From Pipra filicauda (lineage: Eukaryota > Chordata > Aves > Passeriformes > Pipridae): DNA of 64,000 nucleotides. Positions 1-16,200 of this stretch are shown one piece after another (positions within the stretch are counted from its first letter, which is position 1; the number at the start of each line of letters is the position of its first letter). The DNA is taken from contig NW_024104415.1 of NCBI RefSeq assembly GCF_003945595.2, positions 682,001-746,000 on the forward strand, in the 5' to 3' direction. The translations under genes were made by a program, and so were the position numbers. The notes beneath the pieces are model-generated. The model had not been told where the DNA came from. It made no database searches and saw nothing but the letters and a program-made list of their open reading frames with translations.

Positions 1-70
1 GGCAGGGGGTGGAATGAGATGAACTTTAAGGTCCCTCCCAACCCAAACCACTCTGGGATCCTATGATTTT
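1..70 (+). mobile_element. CR1 LINE 3' tail (cut by window edge)
   Basis: Ends in the diagnostic tail 'aaggtccctcccaaccc..tctgggatcctatgat'. Lies in RPE65 intron 9, antisense to the gene. Confidence 0.85.
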
Positions 71-484
71 ATGCCAGGATCAGCTCAACTCAAGGTGTCC
101 TGGGTATGCAGCCGACACAGGGTTGGGCTTCATCATTTCAGAGCCACATTTCTGTGTTTCCACAAAGACCAGCATTCAAATCTCACCCAGACCCTGCTCA
201 GTGCAGCCCCAGCCAAAATAGCATCAGCCCTCGGCAGTCACTGACATTTGTTAAAGTAAATAAAAGATAGAAATATTTTTTCTCTTGGAAAATGAATGTT
301 AAATAGGCTCCTTGCACCTCTGGATAACTCCATGCTCTGTAGTCTGCATGTCCCCATGTGTTAGTGTTTAGATGAGTTGGTGCCAAGTGCCAGAGGTGAT
401 TCCAACGGTGTCTTGTGCAGGGCTCCACTGCCCTCCCCAGCTCGTGCAGGGGAAGTTGTGGTGCCCCAGGCCCCTCGGACTCAC
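1..484 (-). other. RPE65: RPE65 intron 9 (partial)
   Basis: Intron sequence downstream of exon 9, running off the left edge. It holds a CR1 3' tail at 1-70; exon 10 is not present. Confidence 0.85.
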
Positions 485-4155
<3,671 letters not shown>

Positions 4156-4330
4156 CCTCTCCCCGATGAAGGGCCTGAGCCTCCAGCAGCCAAGCTCAGA
4201 GCAGAGCCTTGTGCAGGGTATTTATGGGGTGCTGAGCCCTGCCCAGGGAAGCCCCTGCCAGTGAGAGCCCCCTGGGAACAGAGCTGGCTTTCACCACCCA
4301 AATCCTCCCGGGTTTGGGAGCTTTTGTCCT
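4156..4330 (-). promoter_or_regulatory. RPE65: RPE65 5' UTR and TATA-type proximal promoter
   Basis: On the minus strand a TATA-like box CATAAATA occupies 4226-4219, 64 nt ahead of the ATG. Transcription would be expected to start near 4190-4195, giving a 5' UTR of about 35-40 nt. Farther upstream two ACAAAAG SOX-like motifs occur (near 4320-4330 and 4360-4370). A short 5' UTR and TATA box suit this tissue-restricted gene. The start site itself is inferred. Confidence 0.6.
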
Positions 4331-4371
4331 GCCCTCCACACAAAAAAGGGCTTTGACTGCTTTTGTGAGAC

Positions 4372-5959
4372 CTAAATTCTTCCCAAGCAGAAGTGATTAC
4401 AAAGAAAAAAATCCCAAGGAGTGAAACGGAGCGTGCTGGAGCCATGCCAGGCATTGGCACTGGCACTGGGCCCTGCTCTGGCACCACAGGGCACAGGAGA
4501 CCTGCCTGGATCCAACATGGACCCAGGGCAGCACGGAATGGCTCTTCCAGAGCCTCCCCTTGGAGTGACAGGACATAGAGACATCCAGAGATAAGGAGAT
4601 GCCAGTGTCAAACATCCTGGAATATCCTGAGTTGGAAGGGTCCCACAGGGATCATTGAGTCCAATCTCTGGACCTGCCCAGGACACCCCAACAATCCCCC
4701 CCGTCCCTGAGAGCATTGTTCAAACGCTGCTTGAGCTCTGGCAGCCTTGGGGCCATGATCACTGCCCTGGGGAGCCTGTTCAGTGCCCGACCACCCTCTG
4801 CAGAAAGAACCTTTTTGTGATATCCAAACTATATATCCCCTGGCATAGCTCCAGCCATTCCCTGATCCTGTCTCTGGTCACCAGAGCAGAGATCGGAGCT
4901 GCCCCTCAGGAGGAGCTGCAGACCCCAAGGTCTCTCTCAGACTCCTTCTCCAGGCTCGTCATCAGGAACCACCTGTAGCAAGAGTCAACATTTATGAAAC
5001 AATAGTGCTGTAAAGAGTGATTTCAAAGATTAATGAAATCAGAGAGTTTAGTGCTGTCCCCTCACAGGCAGCTCATGGCAGAGGATGAAGATGTTCCATA
5101 ATACCATGTACATTTGGGTGCTCCTCCCATATAGATGGAAACAGTGATCAAAGCTGGGGTGAAAGGAGAAAAATAGACTTTAAACATCCCTCTGTTTGAT
5201 CTGCTGCCACAGCCATCACGTGAAGCTTGGCTTCCTTCCCTGGTTTTGTTTGTTTGCTCCCTCTTTTCAAGGCAGTGTTCTCATTTGGATTGAGGGTTCA
5301 TTTAAGGCTTCTCACTGAAGGCACTGAGCCTTCAGGAGCTGTGACTGAGGCCTCCCATTAACTCTTTGGATTAATAACCATAATTATATGGTAATTTCTC
5401 AGTGGAAGTCTCCTGGCAATAAATAATATAAACTTGAGTGCAAACTCAAGGCCTCTCAGCATTGCAAGTCATGTGGAGACTTTTAATTAATTCCAGGACT
5501 CAAAACAGCATCTTAATGTTTGATGTCATGAAAATTCCATGTTTCCATGGTGACAGCATCTTCCCAGGCCCCATCCTTCTCCAGGCAGAGATCCCAAAAC
5601 ATCTCTGGTCCCACACACCAGCAGCCAAGTTCTCCTCCTGAATCTTACCTGACCAGGCAACTCTTCTGGTGTGACATCGACACCAGAACAGCACAGGACA
5701 GCAGACAACCTACAAACTCATTACAGAACTGCTCTTCCTTGCAATTAATACCATTAGAAAGGAGTTATTGGTGCTAATTAGCAAAAAGTGTGCTCTGAGG
5801 CACAAGCACCAGCAACTCCGCCTGCTTTTCTCTGCGGGAAAAGGAGGGAACAGTTATTGACCTCTGTCCATTTCAAGTGGATTAAAATACTCAAAGGCTG
5901 TAAAAAGGAAGGTGTGAGTAGCCTTAAGTTCCATATATGGAATTTTGGTCATTGATTTG
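4372..5959. other. Gap between RPE65 promoter and DEPDC1 3' end
   Basis: Apart from the CR1 fragment at 4612-4985 I see no gene here. The stretch 5000-5960 is unique, AT-rich DNA and may contain RPE65 upstream control elements or a longer DEPDC1 3' UTR. Confidence 0.5.
4612..4985 (-). mobile_element. CR1 LINE 3' fragment, second tail type, upstream of RPE65
   Basis: Reverse-strand CR1 tail 'aatatcctgagttggaaggg' followed by 'ggacaccccaacaatccc' and the 'ccctggggagcctgttcagt' line. It ends about 390 bp upstream of the RPE65 TATA box. Confidence 0.88.
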
Positions 5960-7097
5960 TAACGTTTTATTGTCCCACAGTGAGTCAATTTGTCCATTTA
6001 TTCCCATTTTTGTTAAGCTCTGTCAAAAACTTAGAAGGGAACATTAAATAACCTGGATCAAGAACTGGGAAAAATGAGGGCAGGCCTTTAAAAGCCAAAT
6101 CCTGCAAAATGTGAGCTGCTCACCTAATCAGTTACTTAACTGGAACACATAAACAAAGCATTTACACAACAGGGAACAGGTTGGGAAGTGTTGGAATCAA
6201 GTTCAGACAGGTACTGGAGTGTTAAAAGGAGTTGACTGCAGGTGTTACAAGGGAGAAACATCTTGCACCTGCCCTGCAAGTGGAAAGTTATCTACAGGAC
6301 ATTGAAGCATCATTAAAATAGGTTAAATGGGGCTAATTTGGGTTTCTCACTTACAAAACCTTCAAAGAAAGAGCAAAAGGATATATTTTGGGAGAAAACT
6401 GAAGCCCAGCCTCATGGTCACAGATGTAGAAGTGTACCCACTTGCTGCATCATCCATCACTCCTATTATTTTGAGAATCACACCAATAGATCCAAAATAA
6501 ATTTTCCATGAAAATGTCAGAAATATACTTAAAGACTTTTAATATAAATAAATATAGAAAAGTTAATGAGAGTTTTACAGATGAGATAAACACAAGCATT
6601 TCAGGGAGGCAGATAATAATTCATGGTGAACTTTTGGCTCTCCTGGTCCTGAACTCACAGAACTTCTTTTGTTTAAAGACAAATATTTTGAGAATAGAGA
6701 AGGCACTTAGTCACAATACACAGACATTAAAACCTACACAAACTACAATAAATGGCACAAATTCCTGACCAGACATTAAAAGGTTACAAGAGGCAGGTCA
6801 TTAGTTTCCCATAGAAAACCATATATAAATTTTTGGTTAACAACAGCTTTGTGCTTATTTTCACATTTTCCTACATACATTATATTGTAATAATTTGTAA
6901 ACAGATAAATATTTCTCTCTTAGAAGTTATTCAAAAGTATCTGCATAAAAAAAAGGGTATTTTGGCACCTTTCAGCACCTTATCCATGTAAACATTTCTT
7001 CCTTCTACACAGAGCCAGCATCAAATTCCTGCAGCAATTCCTCTGGTGAATCACTCAGACTCACATCCAGGAGATAAATGCCTCAAGTGTGGTGACA
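5960..7097 (-). other. DEPDC1: Probable DEPDC1 3' UTR
   Basis: Non-coding AT-rich sequence directly after the DEPDC1 stop codon, with many ATTTA motifs. Reverse-strand AATAAA hexamers occur at 5997-6002 and 5966-5971 and are candidate poly(A) signals, giving a UTR of about 1.1 kb. A longer UTR ending closer to RPE65 is possible. Confidence 0.4.
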
Positions 7098-7238
7098 TTA
7101 ATACCTCAGGCTCCGAAACCTGGGCTTCCTCAGGCTGAGCATGGGCTGCTTGATGGTGGGTTTGTTCTCCAGCAGCATCGCTTCGCTCTCCGTCGTTGGA
7201 AACCTGTTCTGGTAGATCTGGGGGTATTCCCTCTGGAA
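7098..7238 (-). CDS. DEPDC1: DEPDC1 coding exon 12 and stop (residues 783-828)
   Basis: Encodes [46 protein letters not shown] and stop TAA at 7100-7098. One residue (Tyr) longer than the human C-terminus as I recall it. Acceptor GCTCAG. Confidence 0.97.
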   Translation of the reverse strand, partial: FQREYPQIYQNRFPTTESEAMLLENKPTIKQPMLSLRKPRFRSLRY

Positions 7239-10200
7239 CTGAGCATACACAAGCAGCAATCACAATAAAATCCCACACTCCACCAAAAGACTCCAGCTAA
7301 AAAAAAGTCTGTTTTACCCAACTGGGAGCCAAGATTCACCTGCTCTGGAGCGGTTCTCCCAGAAAACCTTACTTACGACTCTGATTCCATCTCATTTCAA
7401 TTCCTGCAGATACACAGCTAAAGGAAAATACCTGGAATCAGACGCATATTTGTGACATTTGGCCTGTTCCCTGTGTCAGGCCTTGGGAAGAGATGACTAA
7501 CTGTAAATAATCTATACAGTAAATACACCTGAACATCAGCCAAACCTTTCCACTGCTGGATTCAACCTACCCCAAGTACCCAAAGCTGAACAATCATTGC
7601 AAAAGTTGTGACTTATCACACCATGGCTATCCCAGCTCAAATGGCAGGACTCTAATGATATGGTTCTGTGAAATTTAAAAGTCAGCTTTGCTCACTTGTG
7701 GCTCTCACAGTACAATTTGCTTTTGGACTTTGTGAGAATTCATCAAAAATTTAAGTATCTACTTTAAGTTTTACTATTAAAAGATTTTAGTTTATTTCCT
7801 TCCTCCTCTTTCACCTGTTGCTGTGAATCACATCTTAGCGCTCACTTATTCCAAGTTTTAATCAACTCTAATTAACTCTTTTTTACAGGCAGGAAGTTTT
7901 AATGATCTTGAACCAAAGTCCAGCCTCACTTTTACAGTCCAAGAAAGTTTCTACAACACACATGAAACTCAGTGTGGCAGGAGCTGGAGGAGGGGCACCA
8001 AAGAGTTCCTGCTCTGAAAAGCTGCTTGTTCAAATTTGAGTCACAAGATTTGCTTAGGAGATTCCAGGACAAGTACAAAGCTATTCCATTGGGCAGAAGA
8101 ACTTGCCAAAGGTTTTTCTGCAAAAGAAAAACCCCTCCAGGATTAAATCCTGCCAGAACTGCTGTGTTTTAGCTTTAGTATTAGGCAAGATATTAGTAGG
8201 CCAGAGAAGTGCAAGATAATCTTGAGGAATATAAACGTTACAAAACACAAAGCCAAGGCCACAAAAAGAACAATTCAGGATTGCGAACAGATAAGAGGTT
8301 GGTCGCTGGTCTCCTAAAGCAAAAAATTATTGCTTTTAACACCTATTAGTTTTAAGCCCACTTATGGCATGTTAATGGTGACTTGTTGGCCAGTGCACCA
8401 CAGGACACCAGGCTATAATTCCATTAGGTATTATTTAATGGAGAGCAGGATCTCAGAGTAACTTCATACTGGTTTTAAGCCATTATTTGAACACCCCAGA
8501 GACAGTGTCAAATGCTGTATGTTATCATGGAAGGTTTGGGTTGGGAAGGACCTTAAAGCTGACCTTGTTCCACCCCCCGCCACAGACAGGAACACCTTCC
8601 ACTATCCCAGGTTGCTCCAAGCCCCATCCAACCTGGCCTTGGACACTTTCCAGGATGGGGCAGCCACAGCTGCTCTGGGCAACCTGTGCCAGGGCCTCAC
8701 CACCCTCACAGGGAAGAATTCCTTCCCAATTTCCCATCTATCCCTGCCCTCTGGTAGTGGGAAGCCATTCCTCTCAGTATCAGAAACTGTCTTTAAAATC
8801 CCAACCAGAGCACACAAAACATCCAACAGCTCTTCTGAGCAAGTATTTCTCACCAAACACTCTCTTCCCCCCCTCTTCTGCACCAGGCTCTGTTGACTGA
8901 GCCCTTCCCTCACAAAGGCATTTCAGAAGCAGGTGAAAGTTCCTCACCTGCTTTAACTTTTTCTTTTTGTCCTTCACAGACAAGTTTTTATCCTTGATAA
9001 TGTTCTCCAAGAGCTCTGTCACTGCAGCTTGAGAGGTAGAAACCTTTTGTTCCTCGAACTCCTGAGGAGTGATTTGTTTGCAGTAGGAATACGTTGGCAA
9101 TATGGCACAAATTTCTTCCTTGGGACATTTGCACTGGAAGAAAAAGAGGTCTGTAAATACTCAACTGATTCTGTACTATTTCAGTAAGAACTCACAAACA
9201 TCCACACCCACTAACTTACAGTGGCATCACAGCTGCAAAACATTATAATTAATATCTATACACTGAAACCATACTGGTTTTATTTGCATTTTCCCATCCC
9301 ACCTTCAGAACAATTAGCAAATGAATTTAAACTCCCCTAGTACCACCAACCTGAGCCACCCTCGCGTATTCAAGGTGGTCTCGCACAGCGACCTGCAGGT
9401 GAGTTGGGACCTGGAATATTTCCTGCTGATGGTCCATCAGAAATGAAACCAGTCGTGTAGAAAGCAGCTCATCCAGGTCCGCTTCCTCTGCACAGCGCAG
9501 CACACAGCGGGAAAACGTCTGGATCAGCTGGGAGAGTCCAGTATATCAGTAAGTACACACAGTTGTGGATTTATTTGCCTTCTCTCCACTCTACACAGTG
9601 GCACAATAAATTCTTCACACCAATTTTCACCGCAATTTTTCTTGCCTGCACCACTGGTCAAGCAAGGAAGGAAACTGATTTTAGGGTTTTTTAAAGTAAC
9701 TTCTTATAACCTAAGACTTCTACTTCTCTTGAACTGAACAGCACCTTCAATTAAGAAATACATTATAAAGAACCTATAGAAACCTACAGAAAAATGTACA
9801 TCTTCACAGAATCACAGAATAGAATCACAGACTGGTTTGGGTTGGGAGGGACCTTAAAGCCCATCCAGTTCCACCCCCTGCCATGACCAGGGACACCTTC
9901 CACTAGACCAGGTTGCTCCACGCCCCATCCAACCCGGCCTTGGACACTTCCAGAGATGGGGCAGCCACAGCTCCTCTTCAATGTTATAATTCTAAATGGC
10001 ACTCGGGTGAGAAATCAGACTAAAGTACTCTTTTAAGAAGTGATTTCTCTTCTCCCCCCTACATAAACAAAAGCAATGTGAATATTTGAAGTCTCTTAGG
10101 ATGGAGACAAGAAAGTGCTTGTTCAAGTCAGATTTTTGTGCATATTCTGGAGGTGAAAAATCTGCCTGTTAATACTTGCAGCATGCTGAACTTGAGGTTC

Positions 10201-13200
10201 TTGTCTCACTGCTTTAAACAGTGATTCTGAGCATAACTTCAGCGATACTCTTACAATAACAGGCATACTGCCCTTGTGGCTCTCTTACCAAGGACCTGTT
10301 GCCCATGGCATTGTGCAGCCGTGGCATGTCAACATTCCCACTGATCCGGGTGATCATCCGCATCAGGAGCTGGAGCCTCCTACGGTTTGGGGGTGGGAGC
10401 AGCAAACAGCAGATCTGCAGAGCTTCCACAGCAATCCTTTCCAAGTGAGGCTGCAGGAGATCTGCAAGTCAATTGCAAAGACAGCTGGCATTAAGATTTG
10501 AATCAACTCTCAGTGTATTTTTTACAACAGTACCAGAAATCTCTTATTTTACCAAGGTGATTATCAATGTTTCAGAGAAATCTGCTGTAATGCAGTAGAT
10601 AAGGTAAGGACCTTTGTTGGTGTGGTCATCTTCAACTTGCTTCATTAGGAGAAATTGCTGGGGCAATAAAGATCGTAATACAATTAAAGAATGACACTAA
10701 TGTTATTCCCAGAAAATGTTATTCAAAGACCATAAAAATACATCATCTCCAACAAACAGGTCTGTGCTAATTCTCATTCTCAGTGTCTGGGGCGGGATCT
10801 CTTATCACTTACCTGAGCAGAAAGGTCAGTTACCGACACGTCAATTCTTACTCAAAAGACACTACATGTTACTATTTGTTAGCAGAGCTACAGAAACTTA
10901 AAAAATGCTATTCAGCAACCAGATTTTTTAAAAAAAAAACCTCACAAATCCATGTTCTATGCATTTCAACAAACCTAGCAACAGTGCCAGAGGTGGAGGA
11001 AGCAGAGATTAGTCAGGCCATACAACAAGCAGTACAACATGCTGTAGAAAGCCATCTTACTTTGCGTGCCAGTCAACACACAAGGGGAGGGGGTGAAAGA
11101 GCTTTCTGAGAGTTCTGTGCTGCTTCTGCAGAGTCTCTTTTTGATGGTGATTTCGGAATCCTCAGTCCTGATGTCCACTGAAGCAGCCACCCCAGGGGGA
11201 TTTGGTTTTCCTTGCCCCCAGAGCCCCCTTGGCATTACTGTGATTTCAGCAACTGGTCTGTTAATGACTGTGCAGCTTCTGCAGTTCCTCCTGCCCAGTG
11301 AACTCAGAGAGTGGCGCATCTGCTTCGACCCGTGAGTGTCATCCAACAGCTCGTCCTGAAGAGCTGAGGCAGACACTCTCTTGATGCCCTGGGTTTGTGT
11401 TTGACAGATGTTATCACAGCCCACCTCCAACACAGATTTAGCTTTGTGCTCACACAGCAGTGACTGGTCTCCATTTCTTGTGATAGTGTTCACACCACCT
11501 TCCCTGAGGGAATCACATCCTCCTTTGCTACACACACTTGAAGGAGGAGCTCCGATTCTTTCCAAGGAGTAACATCTTGTCCTAAATGCTCCAGGTGGAG
11601 CTTGTTTGTTCCTGAAACCTGAAAGATTCTGACAGCTTCCTCCTATCAGATTACCAGCACTACCTTGCTGATGTCTCAGTTTATACTGCTGCCATTTCTC
11701 TGTATGTTGGTTTTGGACAGTTAGCTCTTCTGAAGAAAACCTCCTGGAAGCTTCATCTTTCTTTTTCTTGTCAGGCTCTTTGTGGATCAGACTTAGGAGA
11801 AGACACTCAGTTGACTTGAAAGAGTTCAAGTGAAGAGTTTTTGAAGGCTGTGGGTCACATTTCTCATCTTGGACAGAACGTTTTCCACTGCACAGATCTG
11901 GAATTGTGATGTAGCCACACATAACTATCAGAAAATGAAATAGAAGTTAAGATGCAAGTGGTATGAAAATGGACCAGCTCTGAAAGCTGCTACCTGAGCA
12001 GAGAAGACAACAAAGGGAAGATATTAATTTATAGTCGACTGTTAGTAAAACCTAAGAAGAATTTAGCTCAGTCCAAAAGCAATTTAACAAGATAATTGCA
12101 ACCAACATGCAAGAATAAAAAAGGTAACGCACTGCAGTAGTGAGGACAGACAGAATGAGCTGTATTTTTAAGTTCCTGAATATTTAGAATGTGCGCTCAG
12201 ACAGCAATTTAAATGGAAATCACGAGACAGAACTACATTTCAAATAATACTTTAATACAGAGTGAGAGCAGTGATGATCCTCCTCAGATTCAAGCTGCCA
12301 CACAGATTAGGGATCAAGGTCTGCTTTGATTTACAGATTTGTTCCCCAGCTGATATGAACTTACAGTTTTACTGATCCTTTCTAAATTCATACTTACCTA
12401 AAATATTAACAAAAAGTTCATAGTATTCAAAAGTAAGTAATGGCTCTGGGAGACTGAGAAAATAATCAGCAACTGTTCTGAACACGTCCCGTTCAAACCC
12501 ACTGTAAGTTGTTTGGCTCATGTCATTGTTTCTGGGCCCTGAAAAGAAGTGAAGAAAGAAAATTCACACAAAAAATTTCACAACTGCATTATAAAACAAA
12601 TAATAATGAATATTCACTTTCAACACTCAAAATAGGTTTCTGTAACTTAAAAGCTCTTCAGTGACTTACAGTATGCAAGGCACTTCATAGCTGACAGCAC
12701 CCAGTGAGGGAGGTCTTCTAAAATATAAACAAACAATGACATTATTTGTACATAAGCCCAAAGATTTAATGACTAATACAAACAATGGCACACATATTAA
12801 ATAACACCTCAATTACAAAATACCAGATTTTAAATTAATTTTAAATATTGCTACACATGTAATTTTGACAGGATAAGGGGGAATGGCTTTTAGTTGAAGG
12901 AAGGCAGGTTTAGATTAGATATTAGGGAGAAATTCTTGGCTGTGAGGGCGGTGAGGCCCTGGCAACAGGTTGCCCAGAGAAGCTGTGGCTGCCCCATCCC
13001 TGGAAGCATCGAAGGCTAGGTTGGACAGGGTTTGGAGCAACTTGGGATAGTGGAAAGTGTCCTACTATCCTAGCTCCATTTCCCACCCAGGGAGGGTTAC
13101 AAACCAAGGCAGGGGGTGGGACTGGATGAGCTTTAAGGTTCCTCCTAACCCAAAATATTCCAGGATTCTGTGACTATCTCGTTGTATAAAGAGTGAATGC

Positions 13201-16200
13201 AATATACCTACAAATCTTCTAGACAAATATACTGAACTGTACTGTGGTTTGGGAAAAAACTGTAAAAATACAGACCACGAAATATATTACTTATTGTCGT
13301 AATTACATCACATAGAATCCTGAAGCGAAACCAGGGAAATCCATCTTACCTGACTTGTTCTGCAGAATCACCACCCCGTGTTTGCTGGTGTTGCTCATGT
13401 TGTACATGACGTGCTCAGGGACCACCTGTGCTGGCTGCAGAACCTCCTCCAGCGACGGGAGGCCCAGGATGGTCTGCAAACTGTGGGGAGCAAGAGCATG
13501 GGGTGTCTAGGTTTGTAATAATGAAGGAAAAACCAGTTCTTTCCCTATCTATTCAAAACCAGGTGCTTAAAAAGCTCATCTGCTGTTTAATAAATTCTCA
13601 CTTTCAGGAGAACAATTTGAGGACATGCTCTTCTCTGGGACAAACAGCAACAACCAGTAAGGAAGAGCATCTGTGGTACTCAAATATACTTCAGCAACAG
13701 CAAATAATCAAGAATTCCTTAAATGCAACAATTCAATGATAATAAACACACTAGGAAACCTATGTAGAGAATAGTCAGTAAAAATCTGCAACTTAAAAAG
13801 GCTGATGGGCTATTTCACACCCAAAGCACTTGTATGAGAAGGTGCTATTTATGATTTATTACTTACTGTATCAGAATGATATTTCTCCAAGTTTCTTGCA
13901 CATATTGCTGGCTTATTTCTTTCCTTTGTAGTGTGTCTTCCTTGTTCTCTTTTATCACATCAGGTTTTGTTTTTTCTAGGTTTTCCTGAAAATGAGAAGT
14001 TTATAATGTAAGATAAACAAGACTCAAGATAATCCAAAATTAAGTAATTAAAAAACTGGAATCAGAAGTATAGGGAATTCTGTGGAACAATAAATTCCAT
14101 ATGGTATTTCAGCTTTAGCACTGAAATGTAAGCACACACAACTAAAAAGCAAAAGAGGATACTGAAAAAAGACCTGATCGATCCCCAAAGTAGCAATTTA
14201 AAAGGTAGAAACATCTCACATCCAAATGTATTTGTAAATGATTTATCCTCCTTTAGGATTGGAATCTAAATTCAGAATTTATGCACATACACAAATTTCA
14301 AATGAATAAAGGGACACACATTCAACCTTTTCCAAAAAGCTGACCAGTTAAATAATTTGTATCTTTTATTTGTCCCTCCCAATACTTCCAGAAGCAAACA
14401 AAAATCCTCCCATACCAATTTATTTCTTAATACTTCTCAATTTCTTAACTACCAAATTACTTCTCAAGCTGAAAGGCCACAACAGAACAGTGACACCAAA
14501 AGGTGATTGCTTCTAGTTTTATGTTTTTGAAGAATAAAGACAATACAAGACAACTGCAATGACGTAAGAAACAGAAGTTATTACCAGGGACTGCAGTAAC
14601 TCGTGTTTTTTCAAAGTCCTCTTGGATAAATGGGGCAGTTTAAAAAGTTTTTCTTTGTCTGTAGGGAAGTTTTCCAAGTTCTCTCTTGGCGGGCTTGGTA
14701 GAGGTTTAACTGGAGATGTTGAAGGAAATCTGTAATGGGTGGGAGAGATAAGTGAAATAGATTCAGGATAGATTAGAAATGTCATAGCTGGGCTTCGGGA
14801 ACGAAGATTTGGGAAAGGTCTCTACCCATGTTTGTCACAAGTGCGCTGGTGGCTAAAATCAGAAATAAAATAAGTTACTTAAGCAAAACAATACCCTGTG
14901 ACTCCATACCAGTGTGACTCTAAGATTCTGAAGAGATTCAGGAAAATAAGAAGGAAAACACTGATTTTTCTTTTTCTTCATCATATGATAGATTAACTTT
15001 GGGCTATTTTTTGTGATGCCAAAGTCACGCTGAAGATGCTCAGATGTTTACAGAGCACTGAGCCCAGAATTTGAGAAGTGAAGGCCATTACCACCTTTCA
15101 TTTTAGAGCTTTTTGGCTCCGTTTCCCATTTAGACTTTCTGTAAAAGGTACAGGAGAAATAAGCACATCAGGGAGCTACTACAAACCACTCCTTGACTCC
15201 CCTTCAAAGCACTGGAGTGCAGAATGTATTCCAATGAAAAGCTTGGATAGACAAGAGCATGGAAACAACCCAGAGCAGATAAGATGTATGGTCTATACTG
15301 AGAATCAGAACAAAGTAAAACACTGAAAGGAGCAAAACAATGCTAATAATTAAATTTTTGGCCCAACTGCTCAGCCTAAATCTGAGTATTTTAAAATCAA
15401 ATTCTCAACCTGAAGAGCCATTAAATAATTTTCATCTCAATACCTGTACAAGGCACCATTGTCTTCCAGATTTTCAGCTCCCCACCTCCCTTTTATATCC
15501 TCAATGACGTGGTTCTTGAGGAATTTCCTCAGTAACTGCACCGTTTGCTGCCTGGTCACCTCGGGGCCGAAGTTGCTGTTATTCCTGAGAACCTCATGGA
15601 GCCAATCCACAGCTTCCGAGGCAGTGAAACAGCTCCCGTGCTTCCTGAAGTGCTGCCTGTGTTTCCTCAGGGGCATTCCCGCTCGGAAGTACTTGGTGAT
15701 CTCGTTCCACTGCACGGGAAACAAAACAGCCAAAACTGGAAAATTAAAGCCTCAAGCTGAGCATTGCGAATATCAGTGGCAAGGCGTAGGGGGACCCAGC
15801 GCACCCGCATATCGTGACAGTGGGCAGGGGTTGTTCCAGGGCACCCGCATGTCACGACAGCAGGTGGGTGGCCCTAAGGCACCCACACGTCGTGACAGGA
15901 GTCACAGGATGGGAGGTAGCAAGGTACCCATATATCGTGATAGCAGGCACGGGGAGAGTGTCCCTGGGCACCCACATGTCGTGACAGTGGCCATGAGACA
16001 CCACGGCACCCACACGCCGTGGCAGGGGGTGTCCCAGGGCACCCACGTGTCGCGACAAGGGCAGGGGGTCCCAGGGCACCCACGTGTCACGACAGCACCT
16101 AGGAGGGGCAGAGTCGCCTCCTGTCCAACAGCGCTTCCACGGGTGACACTGGCAGCCCGCTCCCCCGGCAGCCGCCCGCTCCCCTGGCGCAGCCCCCGCC

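Noticed and set aside
15801..16095. CRISPR-like array (regular repeats and spacers)
   Set aside because: Spacers are similar G-rich sequence of uneven length inside an intron of a vertebrate gene; it is a degenerate minisatellite.
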